Source of the DNA: Amoebidium appalachense | Taxonomy: Eukaryota > Ichthyosporea | Length of the DNA stretch: 64,000 bases | Reading direction: 5' to 3' | Assembly (NCBI GenBank): GCA_963693365.1 | Contig: CAVNZM010000010.1 | Span: forward strand, 8,990,001 to 9,054,000 | Shown here: positions 35,201-44,233 of the stretch, in pieces | Layout: each line of letters opens with the position of its first letter | How positions within the stretch are numbered: the first letter of the stretch is position 1 | Position numbers and translations under genes: made by a program | Notes under the pieces: generated by a model | Database searches by the model: none | What the model was told of the DNA's origin: nothing | The model's input: only the letters and a program-made list of their open reading frames with translations

Positions 35201-35295
35201 ATGCCTCGGTTTTTCGCGTAACCGGGGTGTGTGGATGTGTCGACCAATGTAGAGTTGAATTTGTGGTGGTTTTTAAACTGTGTTTCGCAAATCAC
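32224..35295 (-). CDS. LINE ORF2: AP-endonuclease and reverse transcriptase
   Basis: About 1,023 residues. The N-terminal exonuclease-endonuclease-phosphatase domain shows 'ICETQ', 'VILGDFNTRL' and 'SDHSPI'. The reverse transcriptase shows 'SCGPDGLPAGF', 'FRPITLTQ', 'GFIDWKTAYDSV', 'LLQGSLLSPFLFNLFIDDL', 'LLYADDLSLLA' (catalytic Asp pair) and 'YKYLGVPVD'. The C-terminal region (after about residue 780) has scattered Cys and His and no RNase H motif that I recognise. The endonuclease frame stays open upstream of 35295 toward ORF1 without an ATG ('DDKISYIQQQ' region), so translation may start upstream, by frame coupling or a non-ATG codon. The role is target-primed reverse transcription. Confidence 0.9.
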   Translation of the reverse strand: MICETQFKNHHKFNSTLVDTSTHPGYAKNRGIIVLAAPHVRVKCKPVAKTEFSVSIEFLSNVFTFVYYPPSMSVVELTHELSQLPMSTVILGDFNTRLHHTDTLQVSVGYPSKPPERAIPLARYVQSHTLRFPQISHAHNTDWGVAFWPSTMSKLSLPPNLSRSSDHSPILFLPKISLDLLPPPPPTFRLRLSQLKSQWSRVDVCVCYATKHPIYMRLLESAQARPDSHLVLDTCTNFIVDDLIDLGDYAGGGRKEYPDALLLPNTTPARLGEPLSQKESLRRLASMNRFGPPARIIGDTTGDPLIDSDKYFSELFKDRTPAQKPIVWPVDPSIPIESILPFFSPDAIWSVISSYSSSKSCGPDGLPAGFLKILVPSYPQKESDRAIKPDLTIMLSSLFSWCVKCGHVPSSWLDTLVIPIVKKDSEGPISSFRPITLTQVVRRFFEACLLRLFAHHPRFQSILHIHTCQSAFRKNNSCYVQIMALHDSMQVGAQYVGFIDWKTAYDSVSPGLLWEILLAARGVPHCIGVLLEALLSQTYGRAVVNGHLSYGFARTRGLLQGSLLSPFLFNLFIDDLAVKIYAENDDPINNFPPALLYADDLSLLARTPRRLQRLFDVVSEWCKANLMILNIDKCGVLVPDIANNLHTFTLSSKPVPIVPEYKYLGVPVDSVGVMFPHMVEKRVELARKRLAFFSANIFKDTPLHPSIRLTFIRTFVFPACEYGLPLLAAWIKKERTRALKPLANFLEAEVASFLSNNCCKPGPVTLSIYGLVPIAARVSYLALKFNKHISRLKKYLPSHPLFSIRPVPSSPLPSFLPSLSPSPLGTNTNKPRNSVCVTLDCHLLIKHVHNHKIITQYNKWKKIPHDTRPDESIHLEKLSLMSRFIYTDRLNHIAKYGTRKCITPKYILPSCRTGLSLADGIIDQLPRFYCTRAIQWRSNKYKVASFACPNNTHTHQFNRSCIAKCSLIDHIIPQHTHVTFTTDTQKDSLPVNYNILDFILNTRNYDLFIRCIDWLEKHITTKL

Positions 35296-35412
35296 TGTAA
35301 ACGTGTGGTTGTTTGTCTGTTGTTGTATGTAGCTGATTTTATCGTCGAGTGTCCCGGGGGGAGGCCCTTTTGGGGGCCCAGTGTCCGAGCATTCCAGAAG
35401 AAGAAGGATAAA

Positions 35413-36597
35413 TTAGGCATCGGTTTGGTCCGACACCTGTGGGGTTGGTTCCCACTTGTCGCTTACGGGGTCGTATGCACGACCTTCCGCCAGCGCGAAC
35501 AGTTCGCAGAAGAGCTCGATTTCCATCTCGCATCGGCGTTTGCGCTCGAGCAGTTTCTCACCAGAAAACATTGGTTCCTTCGTGTCCGTGTCTATCACGC
35601 TCGTAGCATCGTTTTCCAACTTTGCGAGGAACTCTTTTGCCTTGCTGATGCGTACACGACAACGTGTGGCGCACGCATTCTTAGCAGACACTTTACGTTC
35701 TTTGTCTGCTTTCTGAATGTTTTCCGGCGCGCATGGGTCGTAGCTTGGGAGGTGGGTGAAGAAGCTTCCACACCCCTTTGTCGCGTCACGGATGAACGCA
35801 CGGTTATAGTCGCCCCGTACTGCTACTTCCAGCACATCGTATCCAATGAAGGACAGACAAAGGATGCGAGAGCACCGGAAGCCGAGAGCCTTGAAGATGG
35901 ACCACATGGCCCTGTGTGGGCGTCTGCCGTGCTTGACTTTGAAATACACCCTCTCGTATTTGGGTGGGATGTTGATGTTACCGTTTGCTTGGGTGTTCCC
36001 CTTAGCCGGCGGTTTGGGAGGGGAGTTGCGGCGGTACTCGTTGCCTGCAAGAATGCTGGCATATGTTTCCTTGGCAATTTGGCGGAGCTCGGGTGTTTTA
36101 CGAGAGTTCGCATATTCTAGGAACTCTGCCGGGAGCTGTGCTTCCGGTCCTGTGTTGTTTTGTGTTGGGGTGGAAATGTCTCCGTCGCGAGATGTTTGCT
36201 CATGAGTTTTGGGGTTTTGCGATCCACTAATGTTTAGCTGGGCTGTGAGTGAATCAATGGTGAGCTTGAGTTGGGTATTTTCTGTTTGGAGTTTTTCTAT
36301 CATGTTCTTGAGTGGTAACAGCTCATTTAGCTGTTTCTTAACGAGGGCAAGTTCTGCCAGTACTGTATCAACCGAAAGTTTCGGCATGGTTGTTATTGTG
36401 TTTCTACGGAGTGGTGTGGTGTTATTCTGAATGGGTAGTGTATTGTAAATAGGTGTTGCGCTTAGTCTAAGGCGATGTTTTTCTGGTTGTGCATCTGTGG
36501 TAGGTGTATCTGCTGGACGTTTTAATGGTCGCACATGTGTGATGGGTGTAGATGGAACTTTGAAAGAGGTTCTGAAACGATTATAGGCATGTGCCAT
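35413..36597 (-). CDS. LINE ORF1-like protein with coiled coil
   Basis: 394 residues starting MAHAYNRFR. Residues about 75-130 form a heptad-like coiled coil ('LVKKQLNELLPLKNMIEKL'), preceded by a Pro/Thr-rich basic region. The C-terminal half is basic and Cys-poor, without a clear CCHC knuckle. Position directly upstream of ORF2 on the same strand, with a gap of about 120 bp, makes it the element's RNA-binding ORF1 by analogy. Sequence similarity to known ORF1 types was not evident by eye. Confidence 0.7.
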   Translation of the reverse strand: MAHAYNRFRTSFKVPSTPITHVRPLKRPADTPTTDAQPEKHRLRLSATPIYNTLPIQNNTTPLRRNTITTMPKLSVDTVLAELALVKKQLNELLPLKNMIEKLQTENTQLKLTIDSLTAQLNISGSQNPKTHEQTSRDGDISTPTQNNTGPEAQLPAEFLEYANSRKTPELRQIAKETYASILAGNEYRRNSPPKPPAKGNTQANGNINIPPKYERVYFKVKHGRRPHRAMWSIFKALGFRCSRILCLSFIGYDVLEVAVRGDYNRAFIRDATKGCGSFFTHLPSYDPCAPENIQKADKERKVSAKNACATRCRVRISKAKEFLAKLENDATSVIDTDTKEPMFSGEKLLERKRRCEMEIELFCELFALAEGRAYDPVSDKWEPTPQVSDQTDA

Positions 36598-36703
36598 GAC
36601 ATGGATGGGGGTGTTCCCCGGCCCTTAGGGCCACGGATGGCCTGGTTTAGGGGTGGATGCGCGAAGGATACTATTTATTAGCAGATAATAAAGAGCGACA
36701 TTT

Positions 36704-36777
36704 GAATCGATGTGTGCGACTGAATCGATGTGTGCGACTTAATCGATGTGTGCGACTGAATCGATGTGCGACTGAAT
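36704..36777. repeat. 18-bp tandem repeat, four copies
   Basis: Units GAATCGATGTGTGCGACT start at 36704, 36722, 36740 and 36758, the last shortened by two bases. They lie between the LINE 5' region and the acceptor at 36814. They may be LINE promoter repeats or target sequence. Confidence 0.85.
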
Positions 36778-37716
36778 GGCCAAAAACAGTGCTGGTAGCG
36801 TCGTCCATGTGCAGGGCCGTTTGTCTGCCAATGTGCACGTGGAAACATTTGTCACGGCGTAACCGCCCTGGAGCCACCCATGTGATCAAGGGTGCCGGGA
36901 TCGTCACCCAAGTTGTCTCGGCAGCTCATAAGGCCGCATTCAAGACCATGGTTGCACCCCACATGTGGAGTGCGTATGGCGCCGTTGTGCTCGGGATTGA
37001 GAAAGTCTACAAACCCAAGATCAACCTGACAGACGCCGATGCAGCGCTGGCAAGTGTGGATATGAAGTGCATGGGGCGCATCTATGGGGTCGGGAATAAG
37101 GAGGATCGTTACATTGGTCAACCCGTGTGCATGGTGCGTGCCGTTGCCAAGATGCTCCGTAACAAAGACGGCACCCTTGACCACGTACTGGCTCGAGGGA
37201 GGCATCGTCCAGGCGTCCGGTGAGCTTACCTACATCCAGGGCAAGAACATTTTCGTTCTCGACACCACTGTGGGTGGGACATGTGTGCTCGTGCGGGGAC
37301 CGGCTGCCACTACTGCTGCCACACCCACTGGATCCGACATCAAACTGGGCAACCTGCAGCTGTCTGGGGCGAGCAACTCTGCCCTTCGTGGATTGGCTGC
37401 TATTCTATCCTATGATGATGTGAACGAGGAAAACGGGGAGAAGGAAGACATGAACGAGGACGAGCCCGTTGCCACCCCTACCAAGAAACGTAAGATGGGG
37501 GCAAAGCTTTTCCTGTCGACCGACGACGACGACGTCCCTCTGAAGGATATTGCAGCCATCAAGAAAACCAAGGACAACGACAATTTGATGGGCCGCGTCA
37601 ATTCCGATGTTGACGAGCCCGAGGATTCCAATTCGGAGGGAGAAGACGGTGACGATGACATCGAGGAAGATTACGGCTTGCTCGATGGTGCAGCCATTTT
37701 CAACGTTGAGGATTAA

Positions 37717-38302
37717 CTTCCAGTGCTGCAGTGCCCATAGCCCATTTCCACTATGTATTGTTTGTAATAATATATTTTGATTTATTTGACGTTATCTAAT
37801 ACTATTGGGGATAGAACAAACAAACCAAAACAATGATGTTCTGTTTAGTTGTGGGAATTAATTGCATGGAATTCTAATAGCACTGTGTTATCAGTCTAGG
37901 GAGAGATTGCCATTGCCGAAGTACCAAGTTTACTTGTGGTCCTCCAAAAACATGTAGCTGAAAACCACCAAGTGCAATATGTTTTAAATTGCTTGCAAAA
38001 TTTTTATAATATTATTATTATCTTGTTGTTTTACTTATTTTACAGAACTGTATGGTAACCCCCTTCATGATATGTATGGGCACGCAATAAAACTTTCCAC
38101 GTGCACTGAGTGCCAGGTGGGCAACATATTTCCGTGCATACTTGCTTATCTTTCCGTCAAATAAATCCAGTCAAAAGAAAAAAAAATTGGCACCCCCCCG
38201 AAATGTTCCCGAACATAAAATCATCATTCTACGGTGTGTGTCAATATACCATGCTCACAAGTCAGTACTGCAATTATACTATTCTCAGTTTACTTCAAAG
38301 CA

Positions 38303-38338
<36 letters not shown>

Positions 38339-38839
38339 CCCTCTTCCCATTCCCTGCCCCCCCAAATTTTTTTAAGTTATGCTTTTCATACTCAGTGACT
38401 GCAATCATGGCACCCGTGTTTTCTAGATATATTTCCTTTCATTGTGTTCAACGTCTATGTGTGTGTGTGTGTGTGTGTGTGTGCATGTTTGTGTGTGTGT
38501 GAATGTGTGTGTGTGGGCCAAGTGAAGGTTGTATGCGCTTTTTTTCTTCTTAGTTGTTTTTGTATTCTATTCGATTATTACTTTGTGTGTAAATGTGGAA
38601 AAAAAACAAATAAAAAAACAACGACCACCGCCCAGCTTGAATCACCCTAGCTCTAGTGTAAAACAATAATCATTATCAGTCACAAACACTTCTACTACAC
38701 TCGCCCCAAATGTCATATTCACATTACTGAGTTGATTTAGTTGTGTTTTTTACTCTATTTTTTTCAACAACTGTCTGCTATTAAACAGTAAAATGTACAT
38801 CTGTTTGTGTGTGTGTGTGTGTGTGTGTGCCACAGGCCG

Positions 38840-38893
<54 letters not shown>

Positions 38894-39060
38894 ATATAGA
38901 ATTTACCGTCCTCATCCCCGTGTCCCCCTAAACCGGTGTTAGCGGACCTTTGAGGTTTTTGTGATTGGATTGGTAGTTCTATTACATTAAAATTTTCAAA
39001 ATGTCGTTGTACCAATGATATAATACGTTGTAAAACAAATGTCGCCGAATTTCTCTAAAA
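37717..39060. other. 3' flank of the unidentified gene
   Basis: AT-rich sequence with a canonical AATAAA at 38085-38090, about 370 bp after the stop. Further on are a C run at 38305-38337 and two (GT)n blocks (38457-38515 and 38805-38891). No coding region was seen. Confidence 0.55.
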
Positions 39061-39763
39061 AAAGTGCGTTCCATTCTGGGTTAGAAACCCAAACCGTTTT
39101 GATACGGGAATCACCTGATCTCTGCCGTCATTCAGCCCAGCGCGTTCACAGTGAATCCGAAACCGCTGGTTTTTTTCTTTTTATTTCAAAGCCCCGAGTA
39201 TGTACATCCTCTCGGGCCCAACTTTACGGCACTATATTTCAATTTTCTCATTATCAAATATATAGTTATTTTAGGCTTTTTCATTAGTATCGCAAGAATA
39301 TTTAGCGATTTTGATGTCATAAAAACAACTAAGCAACGTTTCGATGGTTTTTGATGCCTCACAAAATGGCATTAGGTCCCCTCCAAATTCCGGATTTGAG
39401 GTCCGGCACTAAAAAAGGTGCGTTCCATTCTGGGTTAGAAACGAAAACCGTTTTGATACGGGAATCACCTGATCTCTGCCGTCATTCAGCCCAGCGCGTT
39501 CACAGTAGACTCCGAAACCGCTGGTTTTTTTCTTTTTATTTCAAAGCCCCGAGTACGTACATCCTCTCGGGCCCAACTTTACGGCACTATATTTCAATTT
39601 TCTCATTATCAAATATATAGTTATTTTAGGCTTTTTCATTAGTATCGCAAGAATATTTAGCGATTTTGATGTCATAAAAACAACTAAGCAACGTTTCGAT
39701 GGTGTTTGATGCCTCACAAAATGGCCTTTGGTCCCCTCCAAATTCCGGATTTGAGGTCCGGCA
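39061..39763. repeat. Tandem duplication of an about 355-bp unit
   Basis: Two direct copies (about 39061-39407 and 39415-39763) begin GTGCGTTCCATTCTGGGTTA and end GATTTGAGGTCCGGCA. They differ at only a few positions. The unit is AT-rich, lacks an ORF, and is unlike the microsatellite-rich surroundings. It could be a satellite monomer pair or a non-autonomous element in tandem. Confidence 0.85.
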
Positions 39764-39941
39764 AACAACGCATTATATATATTGTTAATTCAATGTGTGC
39801 TACAGTACTGTTTTGTTGCTTCACCAAATGGCACCAGGCACCAGGCTCTGAATGCCATACCTAAATTAACGTGCGTGTGATGCTTGGTTTAGAAATCGGT
39901 CAAGTAGCTATGTATACAAAACAGCATCACGGTTGGACGCA

Positions 39942-40421
39942 TGTAAACAGTTGGACTAGTTAGGATAAGGCAGAGTACAACTGAATCAAAATAAAGACAG
40001 AGAACGGGTAGAAAGGCACACGCGGCCAGGTTGCTTTTACTATGGGCCGACTCAGTCTGTCTCAGACTTCACTGATGTGATCCCCGTACTGGGACGGCTT
40101 TCTTATATAGCCCCCAGGTTTCGGATCAAGGCCCAGGATTGGTTCATCGCTGGCCAGCGCGGGTGGCAACATGCCATTCGTGATTCTGGTGCGGTCCGAG
40201 CCAGTCAGACCTTTGTCCTATTTATGCAAACCTCTTATTGGTTCACTTCGTTTATGTGGTATGCAGCTGAAGAACCATATATGGTTCAATTCTTAGGTCA
40301 GAGTGAGTCCTATTGGTGCGGACATAATATTTATGTGATATTCATGACAAAGCACGAATCGTGTGCTAGTAGATCACATTCTTTAGTAAACATGTACAGT
40401 TCATGTGTACAGTTGTTTACA
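39942..40421 (-). repeat. 3' LTR
   Basis: 480 bp with TG...CA termini. It differs from the other LTR mainly at GCT versus CGC near 40151. It contains a promoter-like CTATATAAGA on the minus strand at 40110-40101. Confidence 0.92.
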
Positions 40422-40432
40422 CTCCCCCCCTT
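40422..40432 (-). other. Polypurine tract
   Basis: AAGGGGGGGAG on the minus strand, immediately inside the 3' LTR. It would prime plus-strand DNA synthesis. Confidence 0.8.
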
Positions 40433-42999
40433 GTCGGGAGCCTGGTGGTGTCGTTAGACAAGCAAACCACCAGGCTGAGAGGCGATAAACAACCTTCAGC
40501 GAGAATTCTTGTGTGTGCCGAGCTGCTGGACAGAACAGAGCAAGGACGGTGGAATAGAGTTGTGCACGTCTATGAGCACTTCTTCATTTGCCAAAACGTA
40601 AATTCATGCAGCATTCTTCTGTGATTTCATTTTCGTGGCGAAGATTGTTGCAGAGTGTGCGTGCGAATAATTCGCTAAGCCTTCGTCTCTGTGCTTGGCT
40701 TTTCTGTAGAAGTAGTATTTTCCTTTTTGGGAATTTTTCCTTTTTAGGATACTCCCGCAGATTCGTTTTCAATTGCGAGTAATTTGGTTGTGTGGATGAA
40801 TGATCATACCAAACATTCGATAATGAATATAACTCGAGCCTTAGGTCACTTCGTAGCTCAGGTAGTGGTGGATAGCTTCAAGGCTTAGCCGCTGCTCCTT
40901 ATCCCGGTTCTACCTTAAGACTGTAAGGCGAGTCACCATGGCCGGAAAAGCCACTTCTTTCATGAACAAAGAGCACTTCTTTCCTTTCAGCTTTAACCCT
41001 GCATCATCGGAGCTGGGAAAAACAGAATAAAAATGCCCAAGTGTTCTTCGTTGGGCGACATAAAGAAATATATCACCCGTCAGAACCAGTAAAAGCCCGG
41101 TTCATAATTCATAAGAAGAGGGTAGGCAAAGCAAACCTCCTTCAGAAAACACATGCTTCCATTCGTGAGCAGTTTTCGTATCCCATTTGCCAGCCATTTT
41201 CGTTGAGCAGGGGGATTCCAGGCATAATACATTCTTCTGGAGGCTTGGCCTAAAAAGAAAAGTCGTCGGAGTCGCCCTTTCTTTTGTAAGCAACTTCGTG
41301 AGCGCGCTTCGTGTTTTCATATCCTCCAGTGCAGGTCTGGATGGTGCCCCATCCTCTGCTTCATTTGTAGGTGGCCCTACTGTAGGTTCTGTTCGTTGTG
41401 TGGAATACCAAAACCATTCGTATTCGTGGAACTGCTTTGTGCTGTGCTTTCTTTCGTGTTGGTGTTCATGAAGTTACCCCGTTCACACACCCTACTTCTT
41501 ACATACATTAGATGTAAGTAGCTGCCTGGTGAGTGTGTGGTTCGTGTTCGTGGCATTCTTCTGTTCCTTCGTGAGAAGAATATTCGTTTTAGCAGAGGTG
41601 CCCAATAAGGCAGCTTGTGGGGTTGTCTCTCGCATGTGCCCATTGGTGGGGTATGCACGTGCTAAATTGTTACAGTGTCATCATATTGCAAGGGAATAAC
41701 ATGGTCACCTCCGTACCAGGGCCTAGTAGGTACACATGATGGTCCGATGTGTTAGTCAACAACACCTTGCATTCGTATTCGTATTTGTCTTCCACGTCAC
41801 TTTCTTCAGTAGTGAAGGAGGGTATTCGTAATTCGAAACTGAAAGGCTTCCAGCCAAAATACTGACACTGTATGATGGGGTTGTGAGGGAGCGGTGCCCA
41901 TACCACATTCTTTTGTTCTGGTGGGGGTGTGCCGGCAGCTAGTGCAAGGCTTGACAGTGTAATTGGTATGTTACACCGTATTGCCACAGACGGGCATTCA
42001 CCTTAAAATTCGTACCCAACACCTTCTTTGTTTTTCACATGCATGAACAAAAGTTCTGCATCGACTTTATTACATGCCTTTTGTGCACCAAGAGTGCAAA
42101 TTCGTTAGGGCGTGGCACCAGGAAGGGCCGCCATACATGAGTCAGGCATATGTTCGTAATGTGTTTAGGCATGCCAGCATACATTCATGCGCATGTTGTG
42201 CATCCTGGGCGCTAAACTATGGGGCATGCTGTATTCGAGAACAGCAAGGGATTCGAAGCATGCATGCAACACTACTTTCATAAGATCTTAGGTCCTACAT
42301 GCTATAGCAACAGCGACTATCTTCTTCGTTAAGTGCATTTGTGCTGAAAGTGGCCGTGCATCTGGCTTGCGAGTGTGGACGTGCATGCGGTGGCATGGAC
42401 ACGATGGCAGTGTGCAATAGGGCAATGCACGCAAGGGCAACGGTTTTATTTTCTTCCTAACATAGAGGGGGCTGTGTGCATTGCAACCCAAGCAGTGTTG
42501 TGCATTCGTCCTTTCATTTTCGTATTTCCAGTTCATTTTGCTTTCGTTTTTCGTTTTTTGTCGTTTGATAACTTCGTTACTTCGTTTTGTTTTCGTGTTG
42601 CATTCATTTCGTATTTCCTCTATGCAATCGTTTGTCGTTAATTCTTTATTTCATTGCGTATTCGTGATGGTTCGTTTTTCGTTGGTTCATTGCTTCGTTA
42701 GCAATTCTTTATTCGTTTGTTCGTGTATTCGTTGTTTCGTTGTGTATTCGTTTTTCTTCACATTTTTGATGTGTCGTAGCAAAAGAAGTTTTACATGCTT
42801 TCAATTCTTTCCGTGTAGGTGGGCTGGCCACTTCAAACTTGTAGGTGTATATATTCTAAGCCGGACAAGGAAAGATGTGCCTATCATCGGGGTAAAAAGG
42901 ATTGTGATCGGCCATGGGAGATTCTTGAGCTGATTGAAAGATGTGAGATTCTTGAACTGATTGAAAGATGTGAGATTCGAAGGATGCGAGATTCTTGAA

Positions 43000-43014
43000 C
43001 TGCGCGGTCGCCAA
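43000..43014 (-). other. Primer-binding site
   Basis: TTGGCGACCGCGCAG on the minus strand, directly after the 5' LTR. A TGGCGACC-type start is common in Ty3/gypsy elements. The complementary tRNA was not identified. Confidence 0.7.
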
Positions 43015-43494
43015 TGTAAACAGTTGGACTAGTTAGGATAAGGCAGAGTACAACTGAATCAAAATAAAGACAGAGAACGGGTAGAAAGGCACACGCGGCC
43101 AGGTTGCTTTTACTATGGGCCGACTCAGTCTGTCTCAGACTTCACTGATGTGATCCCCGTACTGGGACGGCTTTCTTATATAGCCCCCAGGTTTCGGATC
43201 AAGGCCCAGGATTGGTTCATCCGCGGCCAGCGCGGGTGGCAACATGCCATTCGTGATTCTGGTGCGGTCCGAGCCAGTCAGACCTTTGTCCTATTTATGC
43301 AAACCTCTTATTGGTTCACTTCGTTTATGTGGTATGCAGCTGAAGAACCATATATGGTTCAATTCTTAGGTCAGAGTGAGTCCTATTGGTGCGGACATAA
43401 TATTTATGTGATATTCATGACAAAGCACGAATCGTGTGCTAGTAGATCACATTCTTTAGTAAACATGTACAGTTCATGTGTACAGTTGTTTACA
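43015..43494 (-). repeat. 5' LTR with TATA-like promoter
   Basis: A 480-bp copy of the same LTR. CTATATAAGA on the minus strand at 43183-43174 is the likely TATA box for element transcription. Confidence 0.9.
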
Positions 43495-43549
43495 ACGCAT
43501 ACTGGCCATATAACACTGTATGTACAAGATGTTTACAGATCTTTGCCAT

Positions 43550-43900
43550 CTACAGCAGCAGGCAGGCCAGCAGTGCGGCCAGACCAGCCAAGGCGCTGCC
43601 GCCTGTGCGTGCTGCAGCCGAGCCCTTGGCGGAGGTCTGTGCTGCTGCGGGGGCCTGGATCGTGGGTGCCACATTGGTGGTGTTTGCGGCGGCCACGTTG
43701 ATAACACCGCTAGTGGCAGGAGCCGCAGTGGTGGTGGGCTTGACGGCAGCGCTGGTCTCAATGCGGCCTGGTCCGGCCGCAACAGTGGTCACTGCGGCCT
43801 TGGTGGCGGCAGCTGTGGTTGCGGGCTTGGTAGTAGTCTTGGCAGCGGCCGTGGTGGGGGCAGTGGCGGTACCGGTGGCGTTGGCCATGGTGAACTTGAC
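43550..43900 (-). CDS. Thr/Ala-rich stalk with GPI-type C-terminus, in frame after TAA
   Basis: Directly after the TAA of the secreted protein, and in the same frame, lie four codons (VKFT) and then an ATG (43888) opening 112 residues. They are Thr/Ala/Pro-rich with low complexity, a typical O-glycosylated stalk. The end is 'GGSALAGLAALLACLLL', a small-residue site followed by a hydrophobic tail, as in GPI-attachment signals. On its own it has no signal peptide and so would not enter the ER. This argues that it belongs to the upstream frame, through readthrough, a genotype-specific stop, or an error. Alternatively it is the remnant of a fused gene. Confidence 0.65.
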   Translation of the reverse strand, partial: VKFTMANATGTATAPTTAAAKTTTKPATTAAATKAAVTTVAAGPGRIETSAAVKPTTTAAPATSGVINVAAANTTNVAPTIQAPAAAQTSAKGSAAARTGGSALAGLAALLACLLL

Positions 43901-44233
43901 TTAGGCATCGACACCCATCACCTTGTCGATGGGCCCAAGGCAGTCGCCAAGAGCGCCCTTGACGGCCCACTGTGCCTCCTCCTTTGTGCAGGCCGCGTCG
44001 CTGTAGCGCTTGACGCTGACCTTCTTGGTTGCTGCGTCCAGGGTGGTGCGGTAGTACCAGTTGACAAGCGTGCTGGGTGCCCGCGCGCACACGTCGAACG
44101 TAAAGGTGCCACAGGCATCGTTAACCGGCGCAAGAATGGCGCAGCCAGGGGCGATGTACGCGCACACCTGCCCACTGGTGGCTGCGTTGGCCAGGCCGGC
44201 AGAAAGGAGAACGAAGGCGGCGGCAGTCTTCAT
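43901..44233 (-). CDS. Small secreted Cys-containing protein
   Basis: 110 residues from ATG at 44233. A clear signal peptide, 'MKTAAAFVLLSAGLANA', is followed by a mature domain with five Cys and an 'APGCAILAPVNDACG' segment, ending in TAA (43903-43901). The longer open frame upstream has a non-secretory leader, so this ATG is preferred. I do not recognise the family. After the stop the same frame continues (next entry), which suggests the domain may be the ectodomain of a GPI-anchored protein. Confidence 0.8.
   Translation of the reverse strand: MKTAAAFVLLSAGLANAATSGQVCAYIAPGCAILAPVNDACGTFTFDVCARAPSTLVNWYYRTTLDAATKKVSVKRYSDAACTKEEAQWAVKGALGDCLGPIDKVMGVDA

Larger units (their letters stand above)
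32072..36660 (-). mobile_element. Non-LTR retrotransposon (LINE), near full length
   Basis: Read on the minus strand: ORF1 (36597-35413), ORF2 (35295-32224), an (AC)n tract starting right after the stop, a 41-nt segment, then an A tail of about 50 (32122-32072). Both ORFs are intact, so the copy may be recent. An 18-bp tandem repeat lies just upstream of the 5' side. I could not define target-site duplications. It sits antisense in the intron of the unidentified plus-strand gene. Confidence 0.85.
31689..37716 (+). pseudogene. Unidentified gene interrupted by a LINE; nuclear-type acidic C-terminus
   Basis: One exon ends at 31919 (CAG|GTATGG). Another starts at 36815 (GTGCAG|GGCCGT) in matching phase 0 and runs to TAA at 37714-37716. 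The intron between them contains the antisense LINE. Within the second exon the protein-like reading passes through three frames, changing by one base near 36.86 kb (an in-frame TAA) and again at 37.17-37.22 kb. The C-terminal part has a basic 'PTKKRKMG' resembling a nuclear localisation signal, followed by a strongly Asp/Glu-rich tail. I do not recognise the family. The 5' side collides with the helicase fragment at about 31.7 kb, so upstream exons are missing or displaced. A decayed gene or an indel-bearing assembly are both possible; viral or transposon origin is not excluded. Confidence 0.55.
39942..43494 (-). mobile_element. Non-autonomous LTR retrotransposon (LARD-like), complete
   Basis: Two 480-bp direct repeats bound a 2,593-bp interior. 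Each LTR begins TGTAAACA and ends TGTTTACA. A 5-bp target-site duplication ACGCA lies at 39937-39941 and 43495-43499. On the minus strand a primer-binding-site-like TTGGCGACCGCGCAG follows the 5' LTR, and a polypurine tract AAGGGGGGGAG precedes the 3' LTR. That fixes the orientation. The interior has no gag, protease, integrase or reverse transcriptase frame; the longest frames are about 100 residues and unrecognised. Part of it (42500-42780) is saturated with TTCGT/ACGAA motifs. Only about three mismatches separate the LTRs, so insertion is recent and must have used enzymes supplied in trans. Confidence 0.92.

Noticed and set aside
41377-41987. Minus-strand ORFs of 93 and 105 residues inside the LTR element as gag or pol remnants
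   Set aside because: No zinc knuckle, protease, reverse transcriptase or integrase motif is visible. Composition follows the ACGAA-rich background.
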